From positions 1 through 7,019 of the forward strand of contig JAEYLA010000248.1 of assembly GCA_023461495.1 (NCBI GenBank): 7,019 nt of DNA, given 5' to 3'. This document shows, piece by piece, positions 1 through 6,260 of this stretch. The notes beneath the pieces were generated by a model. That model was given only the letters and a program-made list of their open reading frames with translations, had not been told where the DNA came from and did no database searches. The first letter of the stretch is position 1, and each line of letters starts with the position of its first letter. The position numbers and the translations under genes were made by a program. This DNA comes from Bacillota bacterium (GTDB taxonomy: Bacteria > Bacillota > Clostridia > Christensenellales > CAG-138).

Positions 1-1090
1 TGAAGATGCATGGCTTGATATAGCTGCCGTCCCGCTCAAAGGTATTGCGCTTTGCGGCGCGCTGCCGCACATCATTAAGGTAAGGCTCCAGATGGCTTCC
101 CACATAGCCGCCGATCACCACATCGCAGTCGAAAACCATCCGCAGGATGTTCACAGTCCTTGCAAGATCGTCAACATAAGCGTCCCAAAGCTTCATCGGC
201 CCGGGCTGCTTCTCTTCAAGCGCTATAAAAAAATCTTCTAACTTGCCGTTATAGGGTTCGGCAAGCAGCTGGGCGGAAAGGTAGGAGTCCACGCATCCTT
301 TTTGCCCGCAGTAGCAGCGCTTGCCCTCCGGATACAGCGTAATATGTCCAAACTCGCCCGCGCGGTAATTGATGCCTGAAAGCGCCTTGCCGTTGCTGAT
401 GAAAGCGCCGCCGATGCTGTTGTTGATGGAGAGGTATACCATGCTGTTTTCCGGCCAGTGGGCCTGGTGCAGCACCGCGGAACTCCAAAGCTCCGCAAAC
501 CCGCCGGAATTTGCGTCGTTAAACAGACGGCACGGATACCGGATTTCCGCCTGGAAATCATTGAGGTCGCTCGTTGTGTAATCAAGCAGCGCCGCATAAG
601 TCATTTTGCTGCCATTGCCGGATATAATGGCCGGCACCGCAATGCCGGCCCCAAGCACGGAGGCCGGGTCAATCGCGTTGTCACTGACCACCTTTTCTAA
701 AAGTGCGGCAATTCCTTTGAAATAGGAGCGGGTGGAGGAAAACGGAAACCGGAAGCGTTCCGCTGCAACGATGCTGCCCCTAAGGTCCACCACCACAATG
801 CCGACATGGTTGCGCGTCACATCAAGGCCGATGGCGTGGCGCGCCCGGGCGCTCAAAGAAATGGCGCGCGCCTTGCGCCCGCCGGTGGACTCAAACACGC
901 CAACGTCCTGTATCAGGCCTTTTTCGAACAGTTCGTTGAGGTTTTGCGTCACGGTCGGCAGGCTCAACTCAAGATCGGATGCGATCTGCTGCTTGCAGAC
1001 CTTTCCGTCCTCGTGATGAAAAATATACTTATAAATCAGATTGCGGTTACTTCTGCGGACTTCGATGTTGTTTAATTTCTGTCGATCCAT
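1..1090 (-). CDS. ROK-family transcriptional repressor (NagC/XylR type), partial at left edge
   Basis: The frame opens with ATG at 1090-1088 and stays open for 363 codons to the window edge, so the C-terminus is missing. Residues about 15-62 form a winged helix-turn-helix (recognition-helix region around SLPTVTQNL), followed by a GGRKA linker at 70-74. The rest is a ROK sugar-kinase-like domain. The DxGxT-type phosphate-binding motif of kinases is replaced by LDVTRNHVG near 89-97, which argues for a regulator and not a kinase. The NDAN motif is kept (D192). The ROK signature is clear: GEFGH with H249, then CYCGQKGC with C259, C261 and C266, the expected zinc ligands. An SD-like AAGGTG lies 4 bases before the start. 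It is divergent from an ABC operon, which is typical for a local repressor that releases DNA on binding a sugar. The effector is unknown. Family assignment is strong; which genes it controls is inferred from position and from the shared operator-like half-site. Confidence 0.93.
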   Translation of the reverse strand, partial: MDRQKLNNIEVRRSNRNLIYKYIFHHEDGKVCKQQIASDLELSLPTVTQNLNELFEKGLIQDVGVFESTGGRKARAISLSARARHAIGLDVTRNHVGIVVVDLRGSIVAAERFRFPFSSTRSYFKGIAALLEKVVSDNAIDPASVLGAGIAVPAIISGNGSKMTYAALLDYTTSDLNDFQAEIRYPCRLFNDANSGGFAELWSSAVLHQAHWPENSMVYLSINNSIGGAFISNGKALSGINYRAGEFGHITLYPEGKRCYCGQKGCVDSYLSAQLLAEPYNGKLEDFFIALEEKQPGPMKLWDAYVDDLARTVNILRMVFDCDVVIGGYVGSHLEPYLNDVRQRAAKRNTFERDGSYIKPCIF

Positions 1091-1102
1091 ATAGCACCTT
1101 AG

Positions 1103-1122
1103 TTTTGTAAAAGTATTTCACA
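1103..1122. promoter_or_regulatory. Putative ROK autoregulatory site in the regulator leader
   Basis: TTTTGTAAA at 1103-1111 is identical to the half-site at 1341-1349 (minus strand) of the ABC operator-like dyad. It overlaps an imperfect dyad, TGTAAAA-gta-TTTCACA (1106-1122), with one mismatched pair. It lies between the predicted regulator transcription start (about 1134) and its start codon, where a bound repressor would block elongation. The sequence match is seen directly; autoregulation is inferred. Confidence 0.45.
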
Positions 1123-1140
1123 TATCGTCTTCTTGCACCT

Positions 1141-1169
1141 ATTGTACATGATAGATAATAAATGCGCAA
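1141..1169 (-). promoter_or_regulatory. Predicted promoter of the ROK regulator
   Basis: Read on the minus strand, TTGCGC (1169-1164) and TACAAT (1146-1141) are separated by 17 bases. The -10 is a 5/6 match to TATAAT and is preceded by TG; the -35 keeps only the TTG core. The expected start near 1134 would give a leader of about 45 bases containing the TTTTGTAAA site. No competing promoter of similar quality was seen closer to the gene. Confidence 0.5.
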
Positions 1170-1279
1170 GCGGGTTGTTTCCCTATTTATCTATAGAAGC
1201 GCGTCCAAAAAAACGGCGACATTGACAAGGGTTTAACATCATAACGCAAACTAATATCAAAGGGGGCTGCGGACGGAGA

Positions 1280-1302
1280 GTGTCAAAAAATACTGTTGAC
1301 AC
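1280..1302. promoter_or_regulatory. Perfect inverted repeat overlapping the ABC operon -35 box
   Basis: GTGTCAA (1280-1286) and TTGACAC (1296-1302) are perfect 7-base inverted arms separated by 9 bases. The right arm contains the whole -35 hexamer TTGACA. The layout suits a dimeric regulator competing with, or contacting, RNA polymerase. The sequence differs from the TTTTGTAA dyad, so a second regulator is possible. Part of the symmetry could be chance created by the -35 itself. Confidence 0.45.
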
Positions 1303-1325
1303 ATTGTGCGGCAGATGTGTATGAT
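1296..1325 (+). promoter_or_regulatory. Predicted sigma-A promoter of the ABC operon
   Basis: A perfect TTGACA (1296-1301) is followed after 18 bases by TATGAT (1320-1325), a 5/6 match to the -10 consensus. Transcription would start near 1332, giving a leader of about 90 bases before the ATPase start. The dyad at 1328-1349 would sit directly on the start site, as expected of a repressible promoter. This is the strongest promoter-like pair in the window. Confidence 0.7.
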
Positions 1326-1327
1326 CT

Positions 1328-1349
1328 TTTTGTAAGATGATTTACAAAA
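1328..1349. promoter_or_regulatory. Operator-like dyad TTTTGTAA-N6-TTACAAAA
   Basis: Eight-base perfect inverted arms (1328-1335 and 1342-1349) flank six bases, GATGAT. ROK-family repressors are known to bind AT-rich palindromes of about this size. The dyad lies just after the predicted -10 and covers the expected transcription start. The arm sequence recurs in the leader of the divergent regulator gene. Binding by that regulator is inferred and untested. Confidence 0.6.
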
Positions 1350-1421
1350 GTAATTCGCATAAACCTGATCGCTTTCGATTTTTCTTCTGCTAAGCATGCA
1401 AATTAAATGAGGTGATAACCC

Positions 1422-2966
1422 ATGCAATCCGGTCACGCGCTGAACCAGGACATTAAAATTGAGGTTTCGCATATATCCAAGTCTTTTCCGGGCGTAAAGG
1501 CGCTGGATGATATCCATTTTCGCGTTAAGCGCGGCACCACGCATGTGCTCTGCGGTGAAAACGGCGCGGGCAAATCCACATTGATGAAGATTATCAATGG
1601 CATTTATCAGCCGGACGCCGGGCAGATTTACCTTGACGGCAAGCCTGTACGCATTGAAAATCCCATACATGCGCGCAACATGGGCATTTCGATGATATTC
1701 CAGGAGCTTTCGTATGTACCGGAAATGACGGTGGAGGAAAACCTTTTTTTGGGTAACTGGCCCATCAACCGTTTTGGAAGGATCGACTGGAAGCAGGTGC
1801 GCGTCCGTACGCAGGAGCTGTTGCGCCAGGAAGGGCTCCCCTATGCGCCGAACACGCCGCTCAAGGATCTTTCCGTATCCGATATCCAGATGCTTGAAAT
1901 TCTCAAAGCCATCAGCTACAACTCCGATGTCATCATTATGGATGAGCCCACGTCAGCCATTACGGACAAGGAAATTGAGCGCCTATTCGAAAAGATCGCG
2001 GCACTCAAGGCGCGCGGCGCATGTATTATCTACATTTCCCACAAGCTGGATGAAATCTTCCGGATCGCGGATGAAATCACTGTGCTGCGGGATGGGGCGG
2101 TCGTGGACTCACGCCCGGCCGATGAACTGAACATTGACGATGTGATTGCGCTCATGGTGGGGCGGCGCATGGAAAACAAATATCCCTATACCCCGCGTAA
2201 GGCGGGAGAGATTGTGCTGGATGTGGGCAATCTTTCGGGCGGCGTGTTCCGCAATATCGGCTTCCATGTCAAAGCGGGAGAGATCGTCGGCTTTGCGGGG
2301 TTGATGGGTGCGGGGCGCACGGAGGTCATGCGCGCCTTGTTTGGGCTCGACCCGTATACCGGGGGGCGGGTCAGCATACGCGGCAAGTTGCTTCCCAAAA
2401 ACAGCGTGGCAAAAAGCATTGCAAACGGCATGGTGATGCTCAGCGAGGACCGCAAGCGCTACGGCATTATCCCGATGCGCTCGGTCACGGAAAACGTATC
2501 CCTGGCAAGCCTCGGGAAAGTGATTTATGGCGGTCGGCTGCACACCAAAAAGGAATACAGCGTTGTGGACGCCGCGTGTAAGAGCATGAGCGTGAAGACC
2601 CCGTCCTACGAGACTCCCATAGAGGCGCTCAGCGGCGGCAACCAGCAGAAGGTGGTACTTGCCAAGTGGATGCTGCGCGACCCCGACGTGCTGATTATGG
2701 ATGAACCCACCCGGGGGATTGATGTGGGCGCAAAGTATGAAATCTACAAGCTGATGATCGAGCTGGCGCAAAAAGGCAAGGCGCTGATCATGGTATCTTC
2801 CGAGCTGCCGGAGCTGATCGGCATGTGCGACCGCATCTATGTGCTCTGCGCGGGCGCGATTGTAGGGGAGCTTACCCGCGAAGAATTCTCGCAGGAAGCG
2901 GTCATGTCCTATGCTACCGGTACCGCAGGCGCAAAAACGAACAAAGAGGTGAACGGCATTGCGTGA
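1422..2966 (+). CDS. Sugar ABC transporter ATP-binding protein, two-domain RbsA/MglA type
   Basis: This 514-residue cytoplasmic ATPase powers sugar import and has two fused nucleotide-binding domains, as in RbsA, MglA and XylG. Domain 1 has Walker A GENGAGKST (45-53), Q-loop glutamine Q94, a degenerate signature LSVSDIQMLEI (150-160), Walker B IIMDEPTSA (171-179, E175) and switch H207. Domain 2 has the altered P-loop GLMGAGRTE (293-301, Arg in place of Lys), an intact LSGGNQQK (403-410), Walker B LIMDEPTRG (424-432) and SSELPE in place of a switch histidine. These asymmetries are normal for the family. LSVS plus QMxEI, and the VKTP stretch at 391-394, resemble galactose-type MglA, but this does not fix the substrate. 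GAGGTG at 1409-1414, 7 bases before ATG, supports the start. It is the first gene of the operon and overlaps the permease by 8 bases. Confidence 0.96.
   Translation: MQSGHALNQDIKIEVSHISKSFPGVKALDDIHFRVKRGTTHVLCGENGAGKSTLMKIINGIYQPDAGQIYLDGKPVRIENPIHARNMGISMIFQELSYVPEMTVEENLFLGNWPINRFGRIDWKQVRVRTQELLRQEGLPYAPNTPLKDLSVSDIQMLEILKAISYNSDVIIMDEPTSAITDKEIERLFEKIAALKARGACIIYISHKLDEIFRIADEITVLRDGAVVDSRPADELNIDDVIALMVGRRMENKYPYTPRKAGEIVLDVGNLSGGVFRNIGFHVKAGEIVGFAGLMGAGRTEVMRALFGLDPYTGGRVSIRGKLLPKNSVAKSIANGMVMLSEDRKRYGIIPMRSVTENVSLASLGKVIYGGRLHTKKEYSVVDAACKSMSVKTPSYETPIEALSGGNQQKVVLAKWMLRDPDVLIMDEPTRGIDVGAKYEIYKLMIELAQKGKALIMVSSELPELIGMCDRIYVLCAGAIVGELTREEFSQEAVMSYATGTAGAKTNKEVNGIA
2946..2951 (+). promoter_or_regulatory. 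Ribosome binding site that fixes the TTG start of the permease
   Basis: GAGGTG lies inside the end of the ATPase gene, 7 bases before TTG at 2959. Motif and spacing match the site before the ATPase itself (GAGGTG, 7 bases). The resulting N-terminus, MREKSLKKGW, is a plausible positively charged lead-in to the first membrane helix. This supports a non-ATG start and translational coupling. Confidence 0.75.
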
Positions 2967-3951
2967 AAAGAGCTTGAAAAAAGGATGGTCCGCCATCACC
3001 GGCAAATACAGCATATTCCTGGTGCTTTTGGCGCTGTTTATTGTCTGCAGCGTCATCAACCCTAACTTTCTTTCCTGGACCAACCTGACAAATATCTCCC
3101 GCCAGCTTGCGGTGACGACGATACTGGCGTTTGGGGAAACCATACTCATCGTCTGCGGGATGCTGGATTTGTCATCCGGCTCGGTCATTGCACTTTCCGG
3201 CACGCTCTCCGTCGCCGCGTTTAAGGCAACAGGCAACCTGCTTCTTGCGTTTCTGGTGGGCATCGCGGTGGCGGTAGTATGTAATTTCCTAAACGGGTTG
3301 ATGGTGACCACATTCAAAGCGCCCGCGTTTATCGCGACGCTTGCCATGCAGACCATGGCGCGGGGCGCGGCGCTTCTCTATACCTCCGGCCAGAACATTT
3401 ACCAGATCGGCGATTATATTGTGTTCGGGCAGGGCTCCATCGGGCCTGTACCCACGCCCATACTGTTCTTGCTTGTGATCTTTCTTGTGACGTGGTACCT
3501 CTTGACCAACACGCGGTTCGGCCGCTCGCTGTACGCCATTGGCGGCAACGAAAGCGCCGCCATTGCGTCGGGCATCGCGGTCAACCGCATCAAAATGTCC
3601 GCTTACCTCGTCAACGGCATTTTTGTGGGCATTGCCGCCGTGCTGTTCATGAGCCGCGTCAACGCGGGCCTTCCCAACGGCGCGCTGGGGTACGAATTTG
3701 AAGCGCTCACGGCCACCGTGATCGGCGGCACAAGCATGAGCGGCGGCATCGGCACCGCGGGCGGCACGCTCATCGGCGCGTTCATCGTAGGGTTTTTGAA
3801 CAACATCATGAATCTTACAGGCGTTGACTCCTACCTGCAGCAGATCGTCCGCGGCCTGATCATTGCCCTTGCGGTCATCTATGACATCTTCGCAAAGACA
3901 AACCGTACCAAGCGCAGGCTTGGCAACATCGAGGAACAAAAACAGAAATAA
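2959..3951 (+). CDS. Sugar ABC transporter permease, RbsC family
   Basis: A 330-residue inner-membrane permease of the branched-chain/ribose (BPD_transp_2) family, which forms the translocation channel with the upstream ATPase. A basic N-terminus precedes the first hydrophobic helix (about 18-34). Further helices are visible near 48-67, 96-115, 120-142, 165-182, 213-231 and 265-282, and the C-terminus is charged. Family landmarks are CGMLDLSSGS (66-75), the cytoplasmic loop TRFGRSLYAIGGNESAA (185-201), which probably contacts the ATPase, and TATVIGGTSMSGG (251-263). The length is normal for RbsC-like proteins. Translation probably begins at TTG, 8 bases inside the ATPase gene, so the two are likely coupled. 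No frameshift or missing motif was seen. Confidence 0.95.
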   Translation: MREKSLKKGWSAITGKYSIFLVLLALFIVCSVINPNFLSWTNLTNISRQLAVTTILAFGETILIVCGMLDLSSGSVIALSGTLSVAAFKATGNLLLAFLVGIAVAVVCNFLNGLMVTTFKAPAFIATLAMQTMARGAALLYTSGQNIYQIGDYIVFGQGSIGPVPTPILFLLVIFLVTWYLLTNTRFGRSLYAIGGNESAAIASGIAVNRIKMSAYLVNGIFVGIAAVLFMSRVNAGLPNGALGYEFEALTATVIGGTSMSGGIGTAGGTLIGAFIVGFLNNIMNLTGVDSYLQQIVRGLIIALAVIYDIFAKTNRTKRRLGNIEEQKQK

Positions 3952-3965
3952 AACTGCCATCCAAT

Positions 3966-3984
3966 TTGACGTCGCGCGCGTCAA
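3966..3984 (+). other. Intercistronic hairpin between permease and binding protein
   Basis: TTGACG (3966-3971) pairs with CGTCAA (3979-3984) across a 7-base GC-rich loop, which a T-G wobble could shorten to 5. No T-run follows, so it is not a standard terminator. In sugar ABC operons such elements can protect the downstream binding-protein mRNA from decay, and that role is plausible here but inferred. The binding-protein ribosome site, AGGAGG, begins 17 bases downstream. Confidence 0.4.
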
Positions 3985-4011
3985 TGAATAACCAGAATTG
4001 AGGAGGTCCAT

Positions 4012-5031
4012 ATGAAGAAACTGCTTTCATCCGCTCTGGTGCTGCTGCTGGTATTGGCCATGCTGGCAGGCTGCGCCGCTCCTTCCGTCACCCCCGCCCC
4101 GGAGGCGACCGCACAGGCGCAGGCGCCTGCAACGAACCCTGAAGCGCCTGCACAGAAGACCTACCGCATTGCGTATATCGCGAGAGCGCAGGCAGACTCC
4201 TTTGCGGCATGGCTTGCAAACGCGGTTGTGGAGGAAGCCAAGAACTACAGCAACATCACCGTCGATGTATTTGACGGCCAGGCTTCCGATGACAAAGAGA
4301 ACGCCATGATCGAAAACGCCATTACGAACAAGTACGATGTGGTCATCGTCCAGCCCAACAACGGTGAAGCACAGCGTCCCTATGTGGAAAAAGTAGTTGC
4401 GGCGGGCATCCACTGCATCACCACCAATGCCCGTATCGCCGGTATTGAAGGCGCATCCTCCGTGGACGCGGATCCCTACGAGCAAGCTGCCGTCAACGCC
4501 CGCATGGCGATTGAGCAGATCCCCGAGAACGCGAAGGTCGTCGTGCTCAACGGGCCTGCCGGGAACTTCCATGCCGATGAGCGCCGCAAGAGCTGGCAGG
4601 CAGAGTTCTTTGACAAGCGCCCGGACGTGCAGATTGTAGGCGAGCAGATCGCAAACTGGAACAAGGACGAAGCCATGCGCTACATGGAAGACTGGGTGCA
4701 GGCCAATGACAAGATTGACGCCATCATCTCCATGAATGACAACATGTGCGCGGGCGCACTCGAAGTTGTCAAGGACAATCCGGCGTATGCAAACGTTCTT
4801 GCTTACGGCGTTGACGGTACGGCGGAAGCCTGCCTGCTGATCAAGGAAGGCCGTATGACCTCCACCTGCATGCAGAGTGCGTATGACCTTGCAACGCTGC
4901 TGCTCGAAGTTTCCAACCAGCTCCTTACCGGCGAGCAGACCCAGGTCGATACCGATATCGGCAATCCCCTTGTTACCAAGGACAACGTGGACGAATACAT
5001 CGAGATGCATAAAAAAGCGGGGGCACTCTAA
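4012..5031 (+). CDS. Sugar ABC transporter substrate-binding lipoprotein (periplasmic-binding-protein-like, RbsB type)
   Basis: A 339-residue extracellular receptor that hands substrate to the permease. Residues 1-20 form a lipoprotein signal (MKK, then a Leu-rich core) ending in lipobox LAGC, with C21 as the lipidated residue. A Pro/Ala/Thr-rich tether spans about 22-48, and the two-lobed type-I binding fold (Peripla_BP_4) follows from YRIAYIARA (51-59). By comparison with E. coli RbsB, likely ligand contacts are R191 (DERRKSW), N242 (SMNDNM), D268 (GVDGTAE) and Q288 (CMQSA). NARI at 139-142 stands where RbsB has Asp-Arg, so the ligand is probably not simple ribose. AGGAGG at 4001-4006, 5 bases before ATG, is the strongest ribosome site in the operon, consistent with high receptor output. 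Sugar or polyol specificity is inferred. Confidence 0.95.
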   Translation: MKKLLSSALVLLLVLAMLAGCAAPSVTPAPEATAQAQAPATNPEAPAQKTYRIAYIARAQADSFAAWLANAVVEEAKNYSNITVDVFDGQASDDKENAMIENAITNKYDVVIVQPNNGEAQRPYVEKVVAAGIHCITTNARIAGIEGASSVDADPYEQAAVNARMAIEQIPENAKVVVLNGPAGNFHADERRKSWQAEFFDKRPDVQIVGEQIANWNKDEAMRYMEDWVQANDKIDAIISMNDNMCAGALEVVKDNPAYANVLAYGVDGTAEACLLIKEGRMTSTCMQSAYDLATLLLEVSNQLLTGEQTQVDTDIGNPLVTKDNVDEYIEMHKKAGAL

Positions 5032-5054
5032 TCCTCCTTTTTTTCCAACAGCAT

Positions 5055-5089
5055 AAGGCGCGCGGCGGCAACAAAGCGCGCCTTCTTTT
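5055..5089 (+). terminator. Terminator-like hairpin between binding protein and dehydrogenase
   Basis: AAGGCGCGC (5055-5063) and GCGCGCCTT (5076-5084) form a perfect 9-bp stem with a 12-base loop, followed by a short interrupted T-run (CTTTT). The dehydrogenase ribosome site, GGAG, starts only a few bases later. The T-run is short and no promoter is visible in the 73-base gap, so this is more likely a partial terminator reducing downstream expression than the end of the operon. Confidence 0.6.
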
Positions 5090-5104
5090 AAAGGAGCAAT
5101 TACC

Positions 5105-6142
5105 ATGCAAAACAAAGCCTTTTATATGACCCAAACCAACCACATGGAACTGCGCGAGATCCCCGTGCCCGAGCCCGGAAACAAGCGGGTGCTCATCAAA
5201 ATGGAGTATGTGGGAATCTGCGGCTCCGATTCCCATTACTATGAGCACGGCAGCATTGGAAGCTTTGTTGTAAAAGGCGATTTTATTCTGGGGCACGAGT
5301 GCGCGGGGACGGTAGTTGGCGTTGGAGAGGGCGTAACGAACCTGAAAATCGGCGACCGCGTGGCGCTTGAGCCCGGCATCACCTGCGGCCAATGCTATTA
5401 CTGCAAAACAGGCAAATACAACCTCTGCCCGGACGTGGAGTTTCTGGCAACGCCGCCCTATGACGGTTGCCTGATGCAATACATGACGTTCCCGGAGAAT
5501 ATGTGCTTCAAGCTCCCGGAGAATGTTTCCACAAAGGAAGGCGCGCTGGTAGAACCATTGGCGGTCGGCATGCACGCTGCAAATCAGGGGAACGTCGGTG
5601 TGGGCGACGCGGTCGTCATACTCGGCGCGGGATGCATCGGCCTGATGACGCTGCTTTCCGCCAAAGCCCATGGCGCGGGAAAAGTGATTGTAACGGATGT
5701 TTTGGACAAGCGCCTTGCGGTTGCAAAGAAGCTGGGCGCGGATATCGTGGTGAACGCGGCGGAGCAGGATGTGTTTGAAATTGCCCGCGCGCTCAACGGC
5801 GGGGAAGGTCCCGATGTCGTGTTTGAAACCGCGGGCAGCGACAAAACCATCGCGCAGGCGCCTTATCTCGTGCGCCGCGGGGGGCGTATCGTGCTTGTCG
5901 GCCTTGCAGGTAAGGACGTTATTCCATTCGATTTCTCGCAGATCATGGCGAAGGAAGCCGGCATCGCGTCCGTCTTCCGCTACCGCAACATCTATCCTTC
6001 CGCCATTGCGGCCATTGCCGCGGGCAAAATCGATGTATCGGGCATTGTCTCGCACGAATTTGACTTTGAGAACACGCCGGAAGCGTTTGATTACGCCAGC
6101 CGTCATAAGTCCGACGTGATCAAGGCGGTAATCAAGCTGTAG
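5105..6142 (+). CDS. Zinc-dependent medium-chain polyol dehydrogenase (sorbitol/xylitol dehydrogenase-like)
   Basis: A 345-residue cytosolic enzyme expected to oxidise a sugar alcohol to a ketose with NAD+. The N-terminal GroES-like domain has catalytic-zinc ligands C39 (GICGSD), H64 and E65 (GHE) and E150 (VEPLAVG). It also carries four structural-zinc cysteines, C94, C97, C100 and C108. The Rossmann domain has GAGCIG (174-179), and D198 at the end of the second strand favours NAD+ over NADP+. HYYEHG (44-49) and FRYRNIYP (291-298) are typical of sorbitol/xylitol dehydrogenases. Length is standard and no motif is missing. GGAG at 5093-5096, 8 bases before ATG, supports the start. Its position behind the transporter suggests it acts on the imported compound. 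Related threonine or galactitol-type dehydrogenases cannot be excluded. Confidence 0.93.
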   Translation: MQNKAFYMTQTNHMELREIPVPEPGNKRVLIKMEYVGICGSDSHYYEHGSIGSFVVKGDFILGHECAGTVVGVGEGVTNLKIGDRVALEPGITCGQCYYCKTGKYNLCPDVEFLATPPYDGCLMQYMTFPENMCFKLPENVSTKEGALVEPLAVGMHAANQGNVGVGDAVVILGAGCIGLMTLLSAKAHGAGKVIVTDVLDKRLAVAKKLGADIVVNAAEQDVFEIARALNGGEGPDVVFETAGSDKTIAQAPYLVRRGGRIVLVGLAGKDVIPFDFSQIMAKEAGIASVFRYRNIYPSAIAAIAAGKIDVSGIVSHEFDFENTPEAFDYASRHKSDVIKAVIKL

Positions 6143-6148
6143 GCATTG

Positions 6149-6177
6149 CGCGCGAACGGGGAGGCGCGACGTTTTTT
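6149..6177 (+). terminator. Short GC hairpin with T6 run after the dehydrogenase
   Basis: CGCGC (6149-6153) can pair with GCGCG (6164-6168) around a 10-base loop. ACG and six T residues follow (6172-6177). The stem is short, so termination may be incomplete; the stronger hairpin 50 bases on looks like the backup. It begins 6 bases after the stop codon. Confidence 0.45.
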
Positions 6178-6224
6178 GTGAGTAGCCGCTCCGGAGCGCA
6201 ATAAATAACGCGTAAATTAATAAG

Positions 6225-6260
6225 AAGAGGCGGCGCCGCAATACTATGGCGCCGCCTTTT
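6225..6260 (+). terminator. Strong rho-independent terminator ending the operon
   Basis: GGCGGCGCC (6229-6237) and GGCGCCGCC (6248-6256) form a perfect 9-bp GC stem with a 10-base loop. The flanking A-rich (6225-6228) and T4 (6257-6260) stretches extend the pairing. It separates the operon from the gene at 6351. Confidence 0.75.

Larger units (their letters stand above)
1091..1421. promoter_or_regulatory. Divergent control region between ROK regulator and ABC operon
   Basis: This 331-bp AT-richer gap carries no credible gene. It holds a promoter for each flanking gene, an operator-like dyad over the ABC start site, a second dyad over the ABC -35 box, and a half-site plus imperfect dyad in the regulator leader; each has its own entry. 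It also contains an 8-bp inverted repeat, ATAGATAA (1151-1158) and TTATCTAT (1187-1194), whose left arm lies inside the regulator promoter. The stretch 1195-1279 has a lone TTGACA (1222-1227) without a matching -10 and otherwise shows nothing I can name. Confidence 0.75.

Noticed and set aside
1222..1250. A second TTGACA (1222-1227) as an upstream promoter
   Set aside because: No acceptable -10 hexamer lies 16-18 bases downstream.
1368..1383. A CcpA cre-like site around ATCGCTTTCGAT in the ABC leader
   Set aside because: Only the central AAAGCG on the minus strand fits; the outer cre positions do not match.
1257..1670. A 137-codon minus-strand open frame overlapping the control region and the ATPase start
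   Set aside because: It overlaps the ABC promoter and coding start, has no recognisable motif, and is better explained as chance.
2109..3356. A 415-codon open frame antisense to the ATPase and permease genes
   Set aside because: It lies wholly opposite two clearly recognisable genes, shows no family motif, has low-complexity His/Arg/Ala-rich composition, and is the usual shadow of GC-rich codons.
3289..4011. A 240-codon open frame antisense to the permease
   Set aside because: Opposite a clear RbsC-type gene, no recognisable domain, composition typical of an antisense shadow.
4119..4130. A perfect palindrome GCAGGCGCCTGC inside the binding-protein gene
   Set aside because: It lies in the Ala/Pro-rich tether, where GC-rich repeated codons readily make such symmetry.
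4027..5115. A 362-codon open frame antisense to the binding-protein gene
   Set aside because: No motif, spans the terminator-like hairpin at 5055-5089, and mirrors a strongly supported gene.
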